Below, piece after piece: positions 12,750-24,742 of a DNA stretch of 64,000 bases (its first letter is position 1; every line of letters starts with the position of its first letter). Source of the DNA: Siphlonurus alternatus. Taxonomy: Eukaryota; Arthropoda; Insecta; Ephemeroptera; Siphlonuridae. The notes under the pieces are model-generated. The model searched no databases and was not told the DNA's origin. It worked only from the letters and a program-made list of their open reading frames with translations. Made by a program: the position numbers and the translations under genes. Where the stretch lies: assembly GCA_949825025.1 (NCBI GenBank), contig OX463778.1, forward strand, positions 51,236,829 to 51,300,828. Reading direction: 5' to 3'.

Positions 12750-13396
12750 GGTGGTTCAATTGGTGACCCTTAAATTTGCGACCCTTTGACCCTTAAGGGT
12801 CAAAAGACCCCTAAAAAATTTTTTTTTCGGAAAAATTGCAAAATTGAAATTAGTAATGTCCTTAATTATTTTTAGAGCTTTAATTCACAAATTTCAAGGG
12901 TCGACCCTTGGGGTCTAGCAAGGGTCATTTTTAAAAGAATAAAAAAATATATTTTATTAAATGTGACAAAAACTATGATGATTATAGGTTCAGCATTATA
13001 AGTATTTTTGAGGAAGTAATCATAATGACCCCTTAAGGGTCGACTCCTAAATTATGATAGTAAAATTTAATTATTTTTTTTTTTTTTTCATTTCAAAAAA
13101 TTAGTATGTTTTGCTGACATTATTTTTTATTTCTTTTAATATGACCCTTTCAGGGATCGACCCTTGATATTTTTCAATTTAACACAAATTTTTAAATAAA
13201 TTCTGGCAAAAACTACGAGGACTACAGTTTTATGGATCACTGTGTGTATTTGATGATGTAACCCTTTAGGGGTCGACCCCTAATTTCTGAGAGTTAATAG
13301 AAATTTCGATTTTTTAATATTTTTCATATTATTAATTTTAACATGCATTTCTGACTTAAATTTTATTGTGACCCTTTCAGGGGTCGACCCTTTTTT
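12750..13396. repeat. Tandem ~115-bp array with GGGTCGACCC palindromes
   Basis: A palindromic core (RGGGTCGACCC variants, each flanked by TGACCC) recurs at about 12,897, 13,030, 13,145, 13,262 and 13,376. The spacing is close to 115 bases after the first interval. AT-rich sequence of partly shared composition lies between cores. No ORF is present. It resembles in grammar the array in the giant foldback element at 39.8-43.4 kb. Confidence 0.65.
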
Positions 13397-13915
13397 TTTT
13401 TCGAAAGAAATGTTTTAAACTTAATTCTCCATATTATGCCACAATGGTGGCTAAGGAGACGTTTTTGGGCGATTCGTTGCCAATTTGTTGCAGCGTGCAA
13501 CAATAATGCAACGGTTTCATGAAATGGTTGCAACAACGTTGCGTTTGTATCCACCACGCAACGTTGTCATAAAAAATCCTTGTTCTTAATAAATTGTAAA
13601 AAATTGTAGTGAAAAATACCATTTAGGTATTCAAATTATATTTTAAGAGCAATTTTGGAAAAAAATATTGGTTGCAATGCCAAATCGTTGCCAATTGGTG
13701 GAGCGTCTCTAAAGCAACGGTTGGCAACTAATTTGCAACCATGTCTCCACCAATGTGCTACTGGGGAGCGCATTGATATTAACATACATATATGTTACGT
13801 ATTTATGTCTATAATCGTGGACCCCTTCAGTGTTAAAATAATTATAATAACTTATCCAACAGCTTGCTGTGCTCAGTTGTGATTTTACTGCCTCGAAACA
13901 AGCATCGCAAGCAGC

Positions 13916-15705
13916 ATGTGCCCTAAATTACGGTAAGAAACTTATATTTAATTAATTTTATACTTGATGCTGATCATTGTGTAATAAATATTTTAATTAA
14001 GTTTTGGAGTAATAAATTGAAGCTAATTTAACATTATTACATTGAGTTTGTAATAATTCATCAACTGTACGTTATTTATATTTACATTTTATATATTTAT
14101 ACATTTATGTATTTATATATTTATAAATGACACCTCATGAAAGTGCCAGATTTTAAATAAAAAAATATATATATTTTGTCTAGGGTATATTTAAGCCTCA
14201 CTTTAATTGTTTGGCGTTTATTTAATTAGATTATTCATATAATATATTTTGTCAAAGTCTGTTCATTTTTTTTTTTTCAAACAAGAAACAAGATAATTAT
14301 AATGCATAATTAAATTCTATAATTGCTATTTAATATGCTCAGTGTAATATATTAAATTATTGTTCTGAAATCAGCACTATGCATATAGATTATTATACAC
14401 ACCATGCAGGCATAACATTATGCATCTTCTTATTTAGCTAAAACTTATTATATGACGTACTCTTTTTCTCTTTTTACGCTTATTTTTTTTTTAATTATTT
14501 GCACACACTGAGAAAATAGTGCATCCTCAACTTAAATACTTGAAAAGCTCTGTGAGATTTTTTTTTTTTTTTTAGTGACTGATGTATAAGTCATATATAA
14601 TATTATGGGGGACATTCACAAAGCACTTTAATTAACCCCAACTTTAGCCCCAAGTTTTATCCCTGGTACTAAACATGGTGCTAAACTAGGAGCTTGACAT
14701 GGTTAGCCCCTGGTTTAGCACCATGTTTAGTACCAGGGATAAAACTTGGGGCTAAAGTTGGGGTTAAAATTCTTTGTGAATGCCCCCCTCTAATTGCCCC
14801 TATATATAATATATAGACTCTTTAATTTTAATTTTCGTACTTTTTCCTTGTGTTTATTTTAAATACATTTTTGTACTGTATAATAGACAATAATGGTTGC
14901 ATTTTTTTATTTCATAATTAGAAAATATACCTAAAATCATGCTTTTCTGAATTTTTTCGGATTTTTTGGAGTGCGGGAACTAATTTTAAAAAAATATTTA
15001 AAATACCTGAATTTGGTTGGTACACCTGATGGGACAACCGTGACGTCATTTGTCGTGCTGTGATTGGCTGTTGATGATGTCACGGCTGCTGTGATTGGCT
15101 GTCGATGACGTCACGGTTGTCCCATCAGGTGTACCACCCAAATTCAGACATTTTAAATATTTTTTTAAAATTAGTTCCCGCACTCCAAAAAATCTGAAAA
15201 AATTCAGAAAAGCTTAATTTAATGCATATTTTCTAATTATGAAATAAAAAAATGCAACCATTATTGTCTATTGTTAAAAACTTTGATGCATATTTAATAA
15301 ATATATATTTGTACTGTATAATTAATCTTCATTTCAAAGTCATCTGCTTCACTCGATCACTATACTGGCATTCTTGGTGGTACCCACTCTCGGCATTGAA
15401 TGTGATGGAGAGAACGTGAAGAAAAAATCATCACCGCCGCAAGGAAAATCTTTCGACACTAACTACTGTAAAGTGTTTGGAAATTTGTTGAGCGATCCAA
15501 ACATAATTGAAGAAGCTAAAAATGTATACCCTTTTAAACCAAAACCAGTAAAGGTTGTAATAACAGGGATGAACAGGGAATGCATATGTTTGCCTGATTC
15601 AGAGCTTACTGATGCAACATGTAACAGTGCATTCAAACTGTGAGTACCTTAATAAAAAATCAAAATTTTATTATTTTATAATTTAAATACACTGTATATA
15701 AAGTG

Positions 15706-15736
<31 letters not shown>

Positions 15737-18687
15737 CATTATTTACATTTAAATGTTAAATAAATCATTTGTATTTGTATACAGTATATAGTATAATGTA
15801 CAAATTTAATAAGTATGTTAATTAAATTATCTGTTTTGAAAATTAAATCACGAAATTTAATTTCAGTTCTTCAGGTTCTTCTATTTCCAAAAATGACCGG
15901 AACTGCATACGAGCATGTTGTGAAGAATTGAAACGTAAGAAAGCATTTTTACCGACGACAACGAGCCCTCCATCAATTACAACAGAAATTATTAAAAATA
16001 CCCCAGCTGTCAAGGATGATGATTATGTAAGTGCAATACGGTGCAATATTGTGACATACAGTATCTAATAGTTTTATTGTATAATATATATGGACAGAAT
16101 TTGAATAATTTTACTTCAATTAAATTAAATCCGAAACATATGTCATTCAACAGGTTGTATATTAATTTTAAATTATATTTATATAAACACAGTAATTATT
16201 ATATGTAATTACTCCCCCATTTGGCTACATAATTTATTTGGCACTCAACTCTCAGCTCAATTTAAGTCACAAACTGCATGGATATAAATATAAATATACC
16301 CCTATATACATATTATACGAACTTACCAAAATTATCATAGCTAGCATATAATATATTTTATATAATAGAATGGTTATATTTAAACATTTAAGCAATTAAT
16401 GAAGAAAAAAAATACAGCAATGTTTATATAAAAAAAAATGTTACAGAAAAAATGCGTAACCTTTCATAATGATGATCAAAATGCACCTTGGAATGCAACA
16501 ATTAAGAAAGCACGTGACGACAATAAGACAATATATGAATATTATTGTGCAGCCATTATAATACATCCTCAGGTTGTTATAACAGATCGCGACTGCATCA
16601 AGTAAGTACATTATCATATGCACTGGTATTTCACTCGTAGCAAAGTTAATAAAATTGTTAGAAAAGGTTGGCGGACATACCTATATTTTCAATATAGATG
16701 CCTAAAGTGACATTTTTAACCTGACATATTTTGCTTTTTGCTTGAACATTTGCTCTGTACAAATTAATACAAGATCTAAAAATAAGTATCGATTTTCGAT
16801 CACCGTGACAAACACCTGTATAATTTAATGTAATTCTTTGTAATTTGAATTTTTAGGAATGCGAACAAATAATTAAAATTTATTATATATAATTGACTTG
16901 ATGCATGCTGTACAGCCTATATATGCTGGAAATAAATTTTGAATTTAAATTTATAAATGATGATTAATTTCTGAAAAACATAAATGTATAGTAGTTACTT
17001 TCCCTACAATAATGAGATATTGAGGAGAACAATATGAGAGAACTCTTATTATAAACATATATCGATAATGCAATTACATTTTGGACAGTATAAGTATAAT
17101 AATTTATTTGTAGGGTGATTTCGCTCATACTTGTCAGTTGAACAGTTGATCATCTCATAGACAAGAGTAGAATTATAATTGTATGTGAGAGGTATATGTG
17201 TAGTTCTCATTTAATTTTTCAGAAATTAATCATCGATATATATTGTATAAATTATGCTATAATTATGTAATTTCAATTTTTTTAAGTGGCATTATAACCA
17301 TAACTTCTGAAGATCACAAACGAAATGTAAGTTAGTAAAATAATTTATTAAAATCTAATATAAACACTTTCATAATTTCTGGTTCATTTCACAGGGATCA
17401 GTCACAATAACTTCGTTCAGAGACCATAAATCTGATAGAAGTATGACTCGGTTAGTATTGTTGCGATTGAATAGAAAGCTGACGTTTTCAAAAACAGTGA
17501 GAGCTGCTTGTTTGGCAGCTCCAGAGGACATCGACAGGACCAAGGGCTGCAGACTTTTTACCTCATCAGGTATTTAGTAAATTTTATCTGTTACACAACA
17601 ATTAATATAATAATATATTAATAATGTAGATTTATTATCATGATGAAAATTTTAAATTTACCTTGGCTTATATGCCATTTTATTTTATTAACATTGAAAA
17701 ATTAAGTGAATTTAAGATTGGTCTTCCTCAATTTATGTACGACTATATAAAAAATTATTTATGATTCCGTTTGCTCGGATTATAACGATTCCTTGTTTCA
17801 GTTTCTACTGTATTAAAAATGAAAGAAGAAAAACTTCAAGACTCTCAAATTTGTAAGAATGGCCTCAAGAAACTTGAGATGACACATGGACACTTACAAA
17901 AAACTATTTGCTCCTTGAGCCCCAAATCTGAAACTGAATGCTTGGTAAGTAACACAATTAATCTTCCAATTTGCAGATTATATCGTATTTTCTTAAACTG
18001 TGTATACTTTATAATATAAAGTTATTTATAAATTAAAGTATTTGTTACATATATGATGTATTGTTTGTAATAGCCGAATGAGATTAATTATACCTATTTT
18101 TGACGTTTTCATGAAAAAAATAAATATCAGCAACGTCGGAACAGAAAGAAAAAAAATGCGTCTTTTTTTAATGTTAAACTGATATATAAATCAATAAATT
18201 AATTCATTCATTCGTTAGGATTAATAATCATTATTTATTTAAACAATAAAAATATAATAAGTGCATGCTTACATTATAACTTAATCTCTTCTGATTAATT
18301 TTCATGCTCTCCAGTTTTGTACCAGTATAATATAATACCCATTATATATATAATAATAGTTATATAGATATAATTAATCATATAATATCCTTTGCATTGT
18401 GTGGCCGTGCTACCTCTCTGTAGATGCAGCAAAATATTATCTAAATAAATTTGTTTCCATGAAACCAGGAGCAGGAGGGGAAGCATTGGGGCAGTGCGCT
18501 GATGTGCGAGCTCCGGAGCGGCGAGCTAGCATTGACTGGGATGCTGTCTCACATGGAGTTGCCGAGTAACGCCTTCTGCGCCTCACAGCCACGTCTCAAC
18601 TACTACACAGATGTTTCAGCCTCGATCCCGTGGATCAAAGATCAATTCCGCAAGTGGGGTCTCGAAACAAGCTATTTCACACAGTGA
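13916..18687 (+). CDS. Secreted serine-protease homologue without a catalytic triad
   Basis: Eight coding exons: 13916-13932, 15340-15639, 15867-16026, 16447-16601, 17287-17326, 17395-17569, 17802-17944 and 18469-18687. All have GT-AG borders and matching phases, giving 402 aa. Exon 1 was chosen because its 17 bases complete a signal peptide (MCPKLRHLLHSITILAFLVV). A cysteine-rich N-terminal region (ECIC, then NCIRACC) precedes a trypsin-like domain. APWNATI, YYCAAIIIHPQVVITDRDC, RLVLLRL and YYTDVSASIPWI mark the usual fold positions. All three catalytic residues appear replaced: His of TAAHC by Asp208, the Asp by about Arg243, and Ser of GDSGG by about Trp337 (HWGSALMC). Arthropod serine-protease homologues (masquerade-like, PPO-activating cofactors) act as non-enzymatic regulators in clotting and melanisation; that role is inference here. 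Two hairpin elements lie in intron 1. Confidence 0.85.
14607..14788. mobile_element. Hairpin MITE in intron 1 of the protease homologue
   Basis: An almost complete foldback: GGGGGACATTCACAAAG on the left pairs with CTTTGTGAATGCCCCC on the right. The interior (AGCCCCAAGTTTTATCCCTG with its inverse) pairs too, leaving a loop of ~20 bases near 14,695. No coding capacity. The target duplication is not resolved. Confidence 0.8.
14886..15275. mobile_element. Second hairpin MITE in intron 1, CRE-rich centre
   Basis: ACAATAATGGTTGCATTTTT on the left is inverted as AAAAATGCAACCATTATTGT on the right. The arms pair through GGAGTGCGGGAACTAATTTT and CACCTGATGGGACAACCGTG. The centre holds two copies of GTGATTGGCTGT and TGACGTCA-type palindromes. 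TTTGTACTGTATAAT occurs at ~14,870 and again at ~15,308, outside the element; whether that is a target duplication or a common local motif is unclear. Confidence 0.8.
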
Positions 18688-18794
18688 TTTAAACTAAGAT
18701 GCACTTAATTTTATATCACTGTAAAATTTAATATACATCATCATTTCGTCAGCTCAGAATGAGAAACAGTGCTCTAGCTAGGCACCATCACGAG

Positions 18795-18890
18795 GTTTTG
18801 TTACAATGGATCGAGTATCAAGATTATAGAAAATATTTCAGATGCAAAGTTAAGCTACTCTGATTTTTTTCTGGATTTTTAAAAAAAAAA
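18795..18890. mobile_element. Remnant of the TGGAGTA hairpin family
   Basis: GCAAAGTTAAGCTACTCTGA followed by TTTTTTTCTGGATTTTT matches one arm of the hairpin family in the second P450 gene (28.9, 32.4 and 33.6 kb). The partner arm is not visible, so this is a degraded half copy. Confidence 0.5.
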
Positions 18891-20200
18891 ATGTGAAAAC
18901 TGGAAACTATAAACTATAGAGTTGATTGGGCTGACATCATGCCCCTGTAAGTTAGGCTGCCCAATGGACCAGTATATAAACAAATTGCATATTGATTTTT
19001 TTTTTTTTTTTTTTTTTTTCACTTTATTAAACAAAATAAATCAGGTTTAAAATAATTGTAAAAATACACCAACAACGACAGACAGCATAAAAAAATCGCA
19101 TCATTAAAGAACAATCAAAACTTTTTTTTTTTTTTTTTTTCATTTCTCCTATCTTTTATGACCAATAAAAAAAAAATCTAATACCATAGTAGTTGGACCT
19201 CCACTTTCTTTTTTCTACCCTCCTGACCGTTCGTATACCTGCTATGGCTATGCTATTTTCCCTCGTAAACAAAAACAGCAATCAATATACTGATTGTCAA
19301 AAATTAATGCAATACATAGCATAAAGTAAATAAATGCAGCAAAACATTGTGGTGCTTATTATAACACTGTTATTCTTATTAAATTGGTGACAATTTATAG
19401 AATGTATTTTAGCAGTTTTAAAAATACTGACAGCTAGTACTATGTCAGTCTATACTCTGTATCAGAAACTGATTGGATAATTTTTTTCAGGTGTTTCTCG
19501 TATAATTTTATTTTGTGTTAAAACTTTAATTTTATACGTAACACTTTTACTACATCATTTATTATAGCTGTTGCAGTTCAAGCCACTTCATATGTTTTTG
19601 TGTTAAAGAGACCCCATGACTTTTGTAACTGAAATGTAAATATAAAGCTTGCTGAATTCTGTAAATTGAGTAATTTATCATTAAAAAAATTGAATTCACT
19701 TAACATTACAATAAAACAAATTATATACAATACATGCATTATTAAGTTAAAAATAAATTACAAGTAGCTATAGTTAACATTTCTGAAGACACTTTAGAAT
19801 TCAATTAATTTATTCGTACATTATTATAAATTTTACTTTGGTCATTCAGAATAAAAATTGAAATTAGTGTAATTTCATTGCGTGTTTTTTTATTATTAAT
19901 ATATATTTTTACATCTGATTATTTGTATGGAATAATTAAATTATTACTTCCGTTTTGATTAAACTTAAGTTTTAATCATTCTTAAAACGTTTATTATTGA
20001 ATATAAAAAAATTAAAAAGCATCCGTTTTAATTAATTTAATGTATATAATTTAATAATACTCAAATTTCATTTTGATCACATAATTATATCACATCAATT
20101 ATTGCGTTTAAATATATTAAATAATTTTACACTCAATTTCAACTTTAATAGAATTTAATCATTCTATAAGTATACAAAACTAAATATTGTTTGTAATTAT

Positions 20201-20267
20201 ATTTATGAATGTGTTGTTTTGATAGTATACAAAGTTTGTATACTATCAAAACAACACATTCATAAAT
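20201..20267. repeat. Perfect 67-base palindrome
   Basis: The 33 bases at 20,201-20,233 (beginning ATTTATGAATGTG) are repeated exactly in inverted order at 20,235-20,267 around a single central G. There is no loop, so the site could form a cruciform. It does not resemble any other element in the window. Confidence 0.9.
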
Positions 20268-21516
20268 AAATATGATATATATATAATATATATATATATT
20301 ATTAATTCTTTGTAAATGCCCCCATTATACATCATTATATTATTTGTATACTTTATATCTCTTGGAAATAATAGCTTTTTAACATTTAAATTTTTAATTT
20401 CATTTTCATATTGTATTACTTGTATTGCATCATGCGTTAAATTTGATCCAGTCCCGATTGAGGTTAGCCACACAGGAAGGGAAGTTGTAATCTTCAGCTT
20501 CATGACTCCACCGAGAAGGAAGTTGACTATCTTTTATGAATATATAATATACATTTTGGAGTCCGTAGTGTGTATTATATTAAATAGAATGGAAGTAACT
20601 AACATTTTATTACAGTGCTCAGGATATTTGCATGTTCCAGATGTTTCATTTTATGACAAAGGACATTTTTATTTATTTTGTATTGCCCGTAAGATTGAAA
20701 AGTTAAGAACAAAATTTCTAGATAATATTTACATTTAAATAATGTAATAAAAATTATATCCTCTCCATTAATATATTGCACAAACCTGTGCATGCTTAAA
20801 AAATTATTAATATTGTTTTTGTACTATAATTCTGACAAATTTATTATAATAATTATATTAATCACTCTGCTCCTTAAAAACTTTTCTATAAATTTTTGCA
20901 AGTTACAATAAAGGCATGTAATATATTGTATGCTAATTTTATTGTATATTATGTTTTCTTTCTTTTTTTTAAATTTTCCGTCATATCTAACCTGTCAACT
21001 CAGGAGACATGAACGGAGGGTGGTCAGGAAAGACCCTCGTATATTGTAGAGGGAGCACGACAACCCTTACGAAACGAAAGAAGTAAGGAGACTGGAGTAA
21101 GAGATTATTAGGAAAGGATAAGGCGACTGTGGCCTTAATTATGTTAATTATGTTAAAATACATATGGGTATAATGCTATAATTATTATAAAAAAGTTTCA
21201 TACCTTATCCCTACATCCCTTATCGTCTTGAGCTCTAAGCTCATCCGGGTGTATCCTTAAAAAAAAATACTGCGTTTTGCAGCAATTAATTAAAGGTGCA
21301 TAGAGGCATTTACCTATATTTGTTATGAGTTATAATAATAAATATAAGTATATTTTAATACTTATATACTGTATGCAGTTAATATCACAACTTTCCATTG
21401 CTTAATTTGTGTGCCACAACGTTAAAAATTAGAATAATTTAACTAAAATAATATATATATATATATATATATATTATGCAGTTAAACATTACATTTCAGT
21501 AAATATTTATTTATCA

Positions 21517-21566
21517 TCTCTATGTTGTATTTTGTACCAGCCACAAGAGAAATAAACAAATAAATT
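21517..21566 (+). mobile_element. LINE 3'-end remnant
   Basis: ATGTTGTATTTTGTACCAGC, then CACAAGAGAAATAAACAAAT, matches the last bases and AAAT tail of the LINE at 11,845-12,664 (ATGTTGTATTATGTACAGCC, CACATGAGAAATAAAT). Only the extreme 3' end remains. Confidence 0.6.
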
Positions 21567-21639
21567 CTAAATCATGCCTTTGTTTAATTTCTCGAGCACT
21601 GCTCCACATTAAACGAGTATAAACAATAAAAAATGTTAA

Positions 21640-21982
21640 GTCATGGTATATGACTATTATTTACCATCAGATCTAGATTTTTTTGTATGGACGATGCTTC
21701 CACATTATCACTATGACAACAAATATAACTATACAAACACAGAGCTCTTGAATGCGACTCATATATTTATGATGTAGTGAAGTGAAATGAAACGCATTAC
21801 CTGTCTCTATCAGTTAATAGCTATATAGCTGTGTTTCATAGCATATATACATGCAAACACTTCGCTCCGAGGGTATTTAAGTATTTCACTTGCACATGTA
21901 AGTACTTCAAATTTGCAACTAATTAAAAAAATTCATATTATTGCTAATTAAAATTCTATTATAATCTCTGCAGTTGACTGAG
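21640..21982 (+). promoter_or_regulatory. 5' flank and probable 5'-UTR intron of P450 gene 1
   Basis: The flank is similar to that of P450 gene 2 (27,396-27,700), including ATCAGATCTAGATTT at 21,666-21,680. A donor GTAAGT at 21,898 and an acceptor CTCTGCAG ending at 21,973 define a probable 76-base intron in the 5' UTR, leaving nine untranslated bases before the start codon. Gene 2 has the same arrangement. The transcription start is not identified. Confidence 0.5.
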
Positions 21983-24704
21983 ATGTCGGCGATGCTGATT
22001 CTGGCAGTGGCACTGGTGGTGCTCGTTGTTTGGAAACTCTGCACAAAGCCCCCCAAATTTCCACCAGGTATTAATTACATTATTTATGAAGTCGAAATGA
22101 TGTTATAATCATGTTATTAACTTATTATAATTTTTACTTTAATACAAACTTTAAATATCTCACATCAAATAATTTCATGTACTTATCGTCTTGCAGGTCC
22201 TCCGCGATGGCCCGTGGTGGGCAACCTACTGGAGGTGCAGTACGGCGGACAAATGTACGAGGTGGTAGGTCGGCTGTCAAACAGGTTCGGCGAGGTGGCG
22301 GGCTTCTACCTGGGCTCTCAGCCGGTCATCGTCGTGTCCGGAGTGTCCGCGCTGAAGGAGGTCAGCGCCAGAGAGGATCTCAGTGGCAGACCCATATCCA
22401 AGATCGACAAGGAGTTCAATGAAGGTATGAACGCATTATACATTACCTCCATAAATAAAAGATACAAAGATATTTTATTTTCTCCAGCAGCCCCAGCTAA
22501 ACATATAGAACCAAAGAATTAATAATTAATTCTTTGATAGAACTTTGGCTTATGAAGATGCCGAAGATGGGCCATATTTCCAAAAGTTGTTTAATAATCA
22601 GTAATTTAAAAAGTCTAAGTGATGGTTCATTTTGCATTTTAAGAAAGAAGATATGCATTTACTGGCAATTTATATAAAGTATAAAGTGGACGATTGCTAT
22701 AAATGAATATATAATGTATTTTTTGTTGCCTGTCTTTTTGGAGATAAATAAATTTTTGAATTAAGATTTATTTTGATACCTCACATTTTTAACGTCTAAA
22801 AATTGTGTGACAAAATGTTTGTATTATATATAGCTGTTATGTTTCACCATAATTAATACAGTAATTGTTAATTTTAGTACAATTTTATCTTTAAATAATT
22901 AACATTGCATTTTAATTAATTAATTAATTTAATTAATTTGACAATTATTTTATTTCCGAAGTATTTCTGTTGATTTTGGAAATCTAGTTATTTTATCTTT
23001 ACATTCTTCGTTCTAAATATATTTAACATAATAGATTTTGCAGATTCATTGGAAACATTCATTGGAAATAACCATGATATGTGGAAACGAAATATTCAGA
23101 ATTGTGTGAATTTATTTCAATAAAAATTCAACACCATGTTTTGCAGGAATAATTTTTAACCACGGACCAGTGTGGCGTGAACAGCGAAGGTTTTCGTTAC
23201 GTCATCTGCGAGATCTGGGTCTCGGCAAGCGCAGCATGGAGGGGATCATCCACGAGGAGGTATACCTACAAGTTCATCAAGTGATTTAATTTATATAATA
23301 TAATTATATAAATATTATGTGAATAAGTACGTCAGATACTGTTAAAAAAAATTAATTTGAGGGAAACGAAGTGTAATACACACACGTACATGACACTACT
23401 CTGCCAGCATATGGTATACAGTGACCATAACGTAATTATATTAATTAACTGTTAAGGATTTCTTTCTCCATGTAATTTATAATAGCTTTCAACGTAAGAG
23501 CTTCTGTCCCTCTTCTCAACCCGTGGTAAATATTTTTCAATATTTATTATTGTCGCCAGGTGGGTACGCTGCTAGCGGAGGTTGCTCGGATGGCGGGCCC
23601 GGACTGGTTGCAGCCCGTCGAGCTTCACGAGGTACTCGGTACCTCAGGCATCAACGTGCTCTGGCACATTCTGGCGGGTGCGTTCAAATACTAATTTTAC
23701 TATACATTTTATTATTTTATATTAATTTTTAATGACTGACACACTAATCTGTTCCTCACATTTAATGTGATTTTCGTCGTGTCTTCATCAGTCATTAATA
23801 GTTTTCAACGATGCACCCATCTCGTTAAGTTGGTGGAACATGAACCGAAGATTGCTCAACATCAAGGTTTCTTTATACAGGTTAAGACACGCACGCATTT
23901 CGTGCGTCAATTTCGTTAAATTCTCAGGCCCCATTGTACCGCGAAATTTCAAAAATAGCATTGCATGATGGGCGCATTCAAAGTTTCGCGGCACGATGTG
24001 GCCAAAAATACTTGAACGTGATTGGCTAAGACTTTTAACATTGGTCCAATTGGTGGCTTAACCTGTATAAAGGAACGTTGCTCAACATAAACGACTAAAA
24101 CACCAAAGACACAAATTATGTCCCTTCCGCAACACTTATAATGACTTATGACCCACGTTTCATTTTTATGTTCACGACAATTTGTTTGATATTACGGTGA
24201 GATTACTTATTTGTAAACAAAACTCTCATGATAATTATTATTTTGCAATTTTCTTTTAATTATATTTCTATATGCATACAGTAAACTTAAGCAAAGAAAC
24301 ATATATAAAAGCAATAATCAAATAAATAAACCAGTTCCAAACATTCCTATTTTTTAATTTCAAGGATACATATTATTGACTTGCATATAATATATATCAA
24401 TATATAATATATATTCAAGCCTTAATATATCCTTTTAAATTTAAATAAAAATGGTTAATTTAGAACTAGCAGGCTCGTCCTCTTGGTGTTCTCCGGTGAC
24501 GTCACGTGGTTGCAGGCCAACGTTACTCGCACTCGGACGAGCGGCTGCGGCGGCTCATCGGTATGGTCCAATATATGACCGCAAACGCGACCGCGGCGGG
24601 CGGGGCAGCCAGCAGCTTTCCCTGGTTGTCGCGTCTCTTTCCGAACTTGACAAACCTGAAAACATTCCTCAAAATGAGGAAAAACATCATAGATTTTATC
24701 AAGG

Positions 24705-24742
<38 letters not shown>

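Larger units (their letters stand above)
11561..13768. mobile_element. Possible composite element bounded by inverted GTTGC-rich ends
   Basis: The left end (CCCCAATAGCAC at ~11,569) and right end (GTGCTACTGGGG at ~13,755) are inverted partners with one mismatch. Both borders are rich in repeated GTTGC/GCAAC motifs (GCAACGTGGCTGCCACGTGG on the left; CAACGGTTGGCAAC on the right). Between them lie the 5S-like segment, the LINE fragment and the tandem array. It could be one large element with later insertions, or two degraded copies of the same repeat. Confidence 0.35.
18900..21639. other. Intergenic AT-rich region
   Basis: No gene that I can support. An open frame at 20,316-20,738 (140 codons) is AT-rich, starts in a hydrophobic stretch and matches nothing I recognise. 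A moderately GC-richer patch at ~20,995-21,130 is also unassigned. Long T runs occur at ~18,997-19,019 and ~19,123-19,140. Confidence 0.45.

Noticed and set aside
20316..20738. A 140-codon ORF as a membrane protein gene
   Set aside because: The hydrophobic residues come from AT-rich codons, there are no splice or family features, and the sequence around it is repeat-like.
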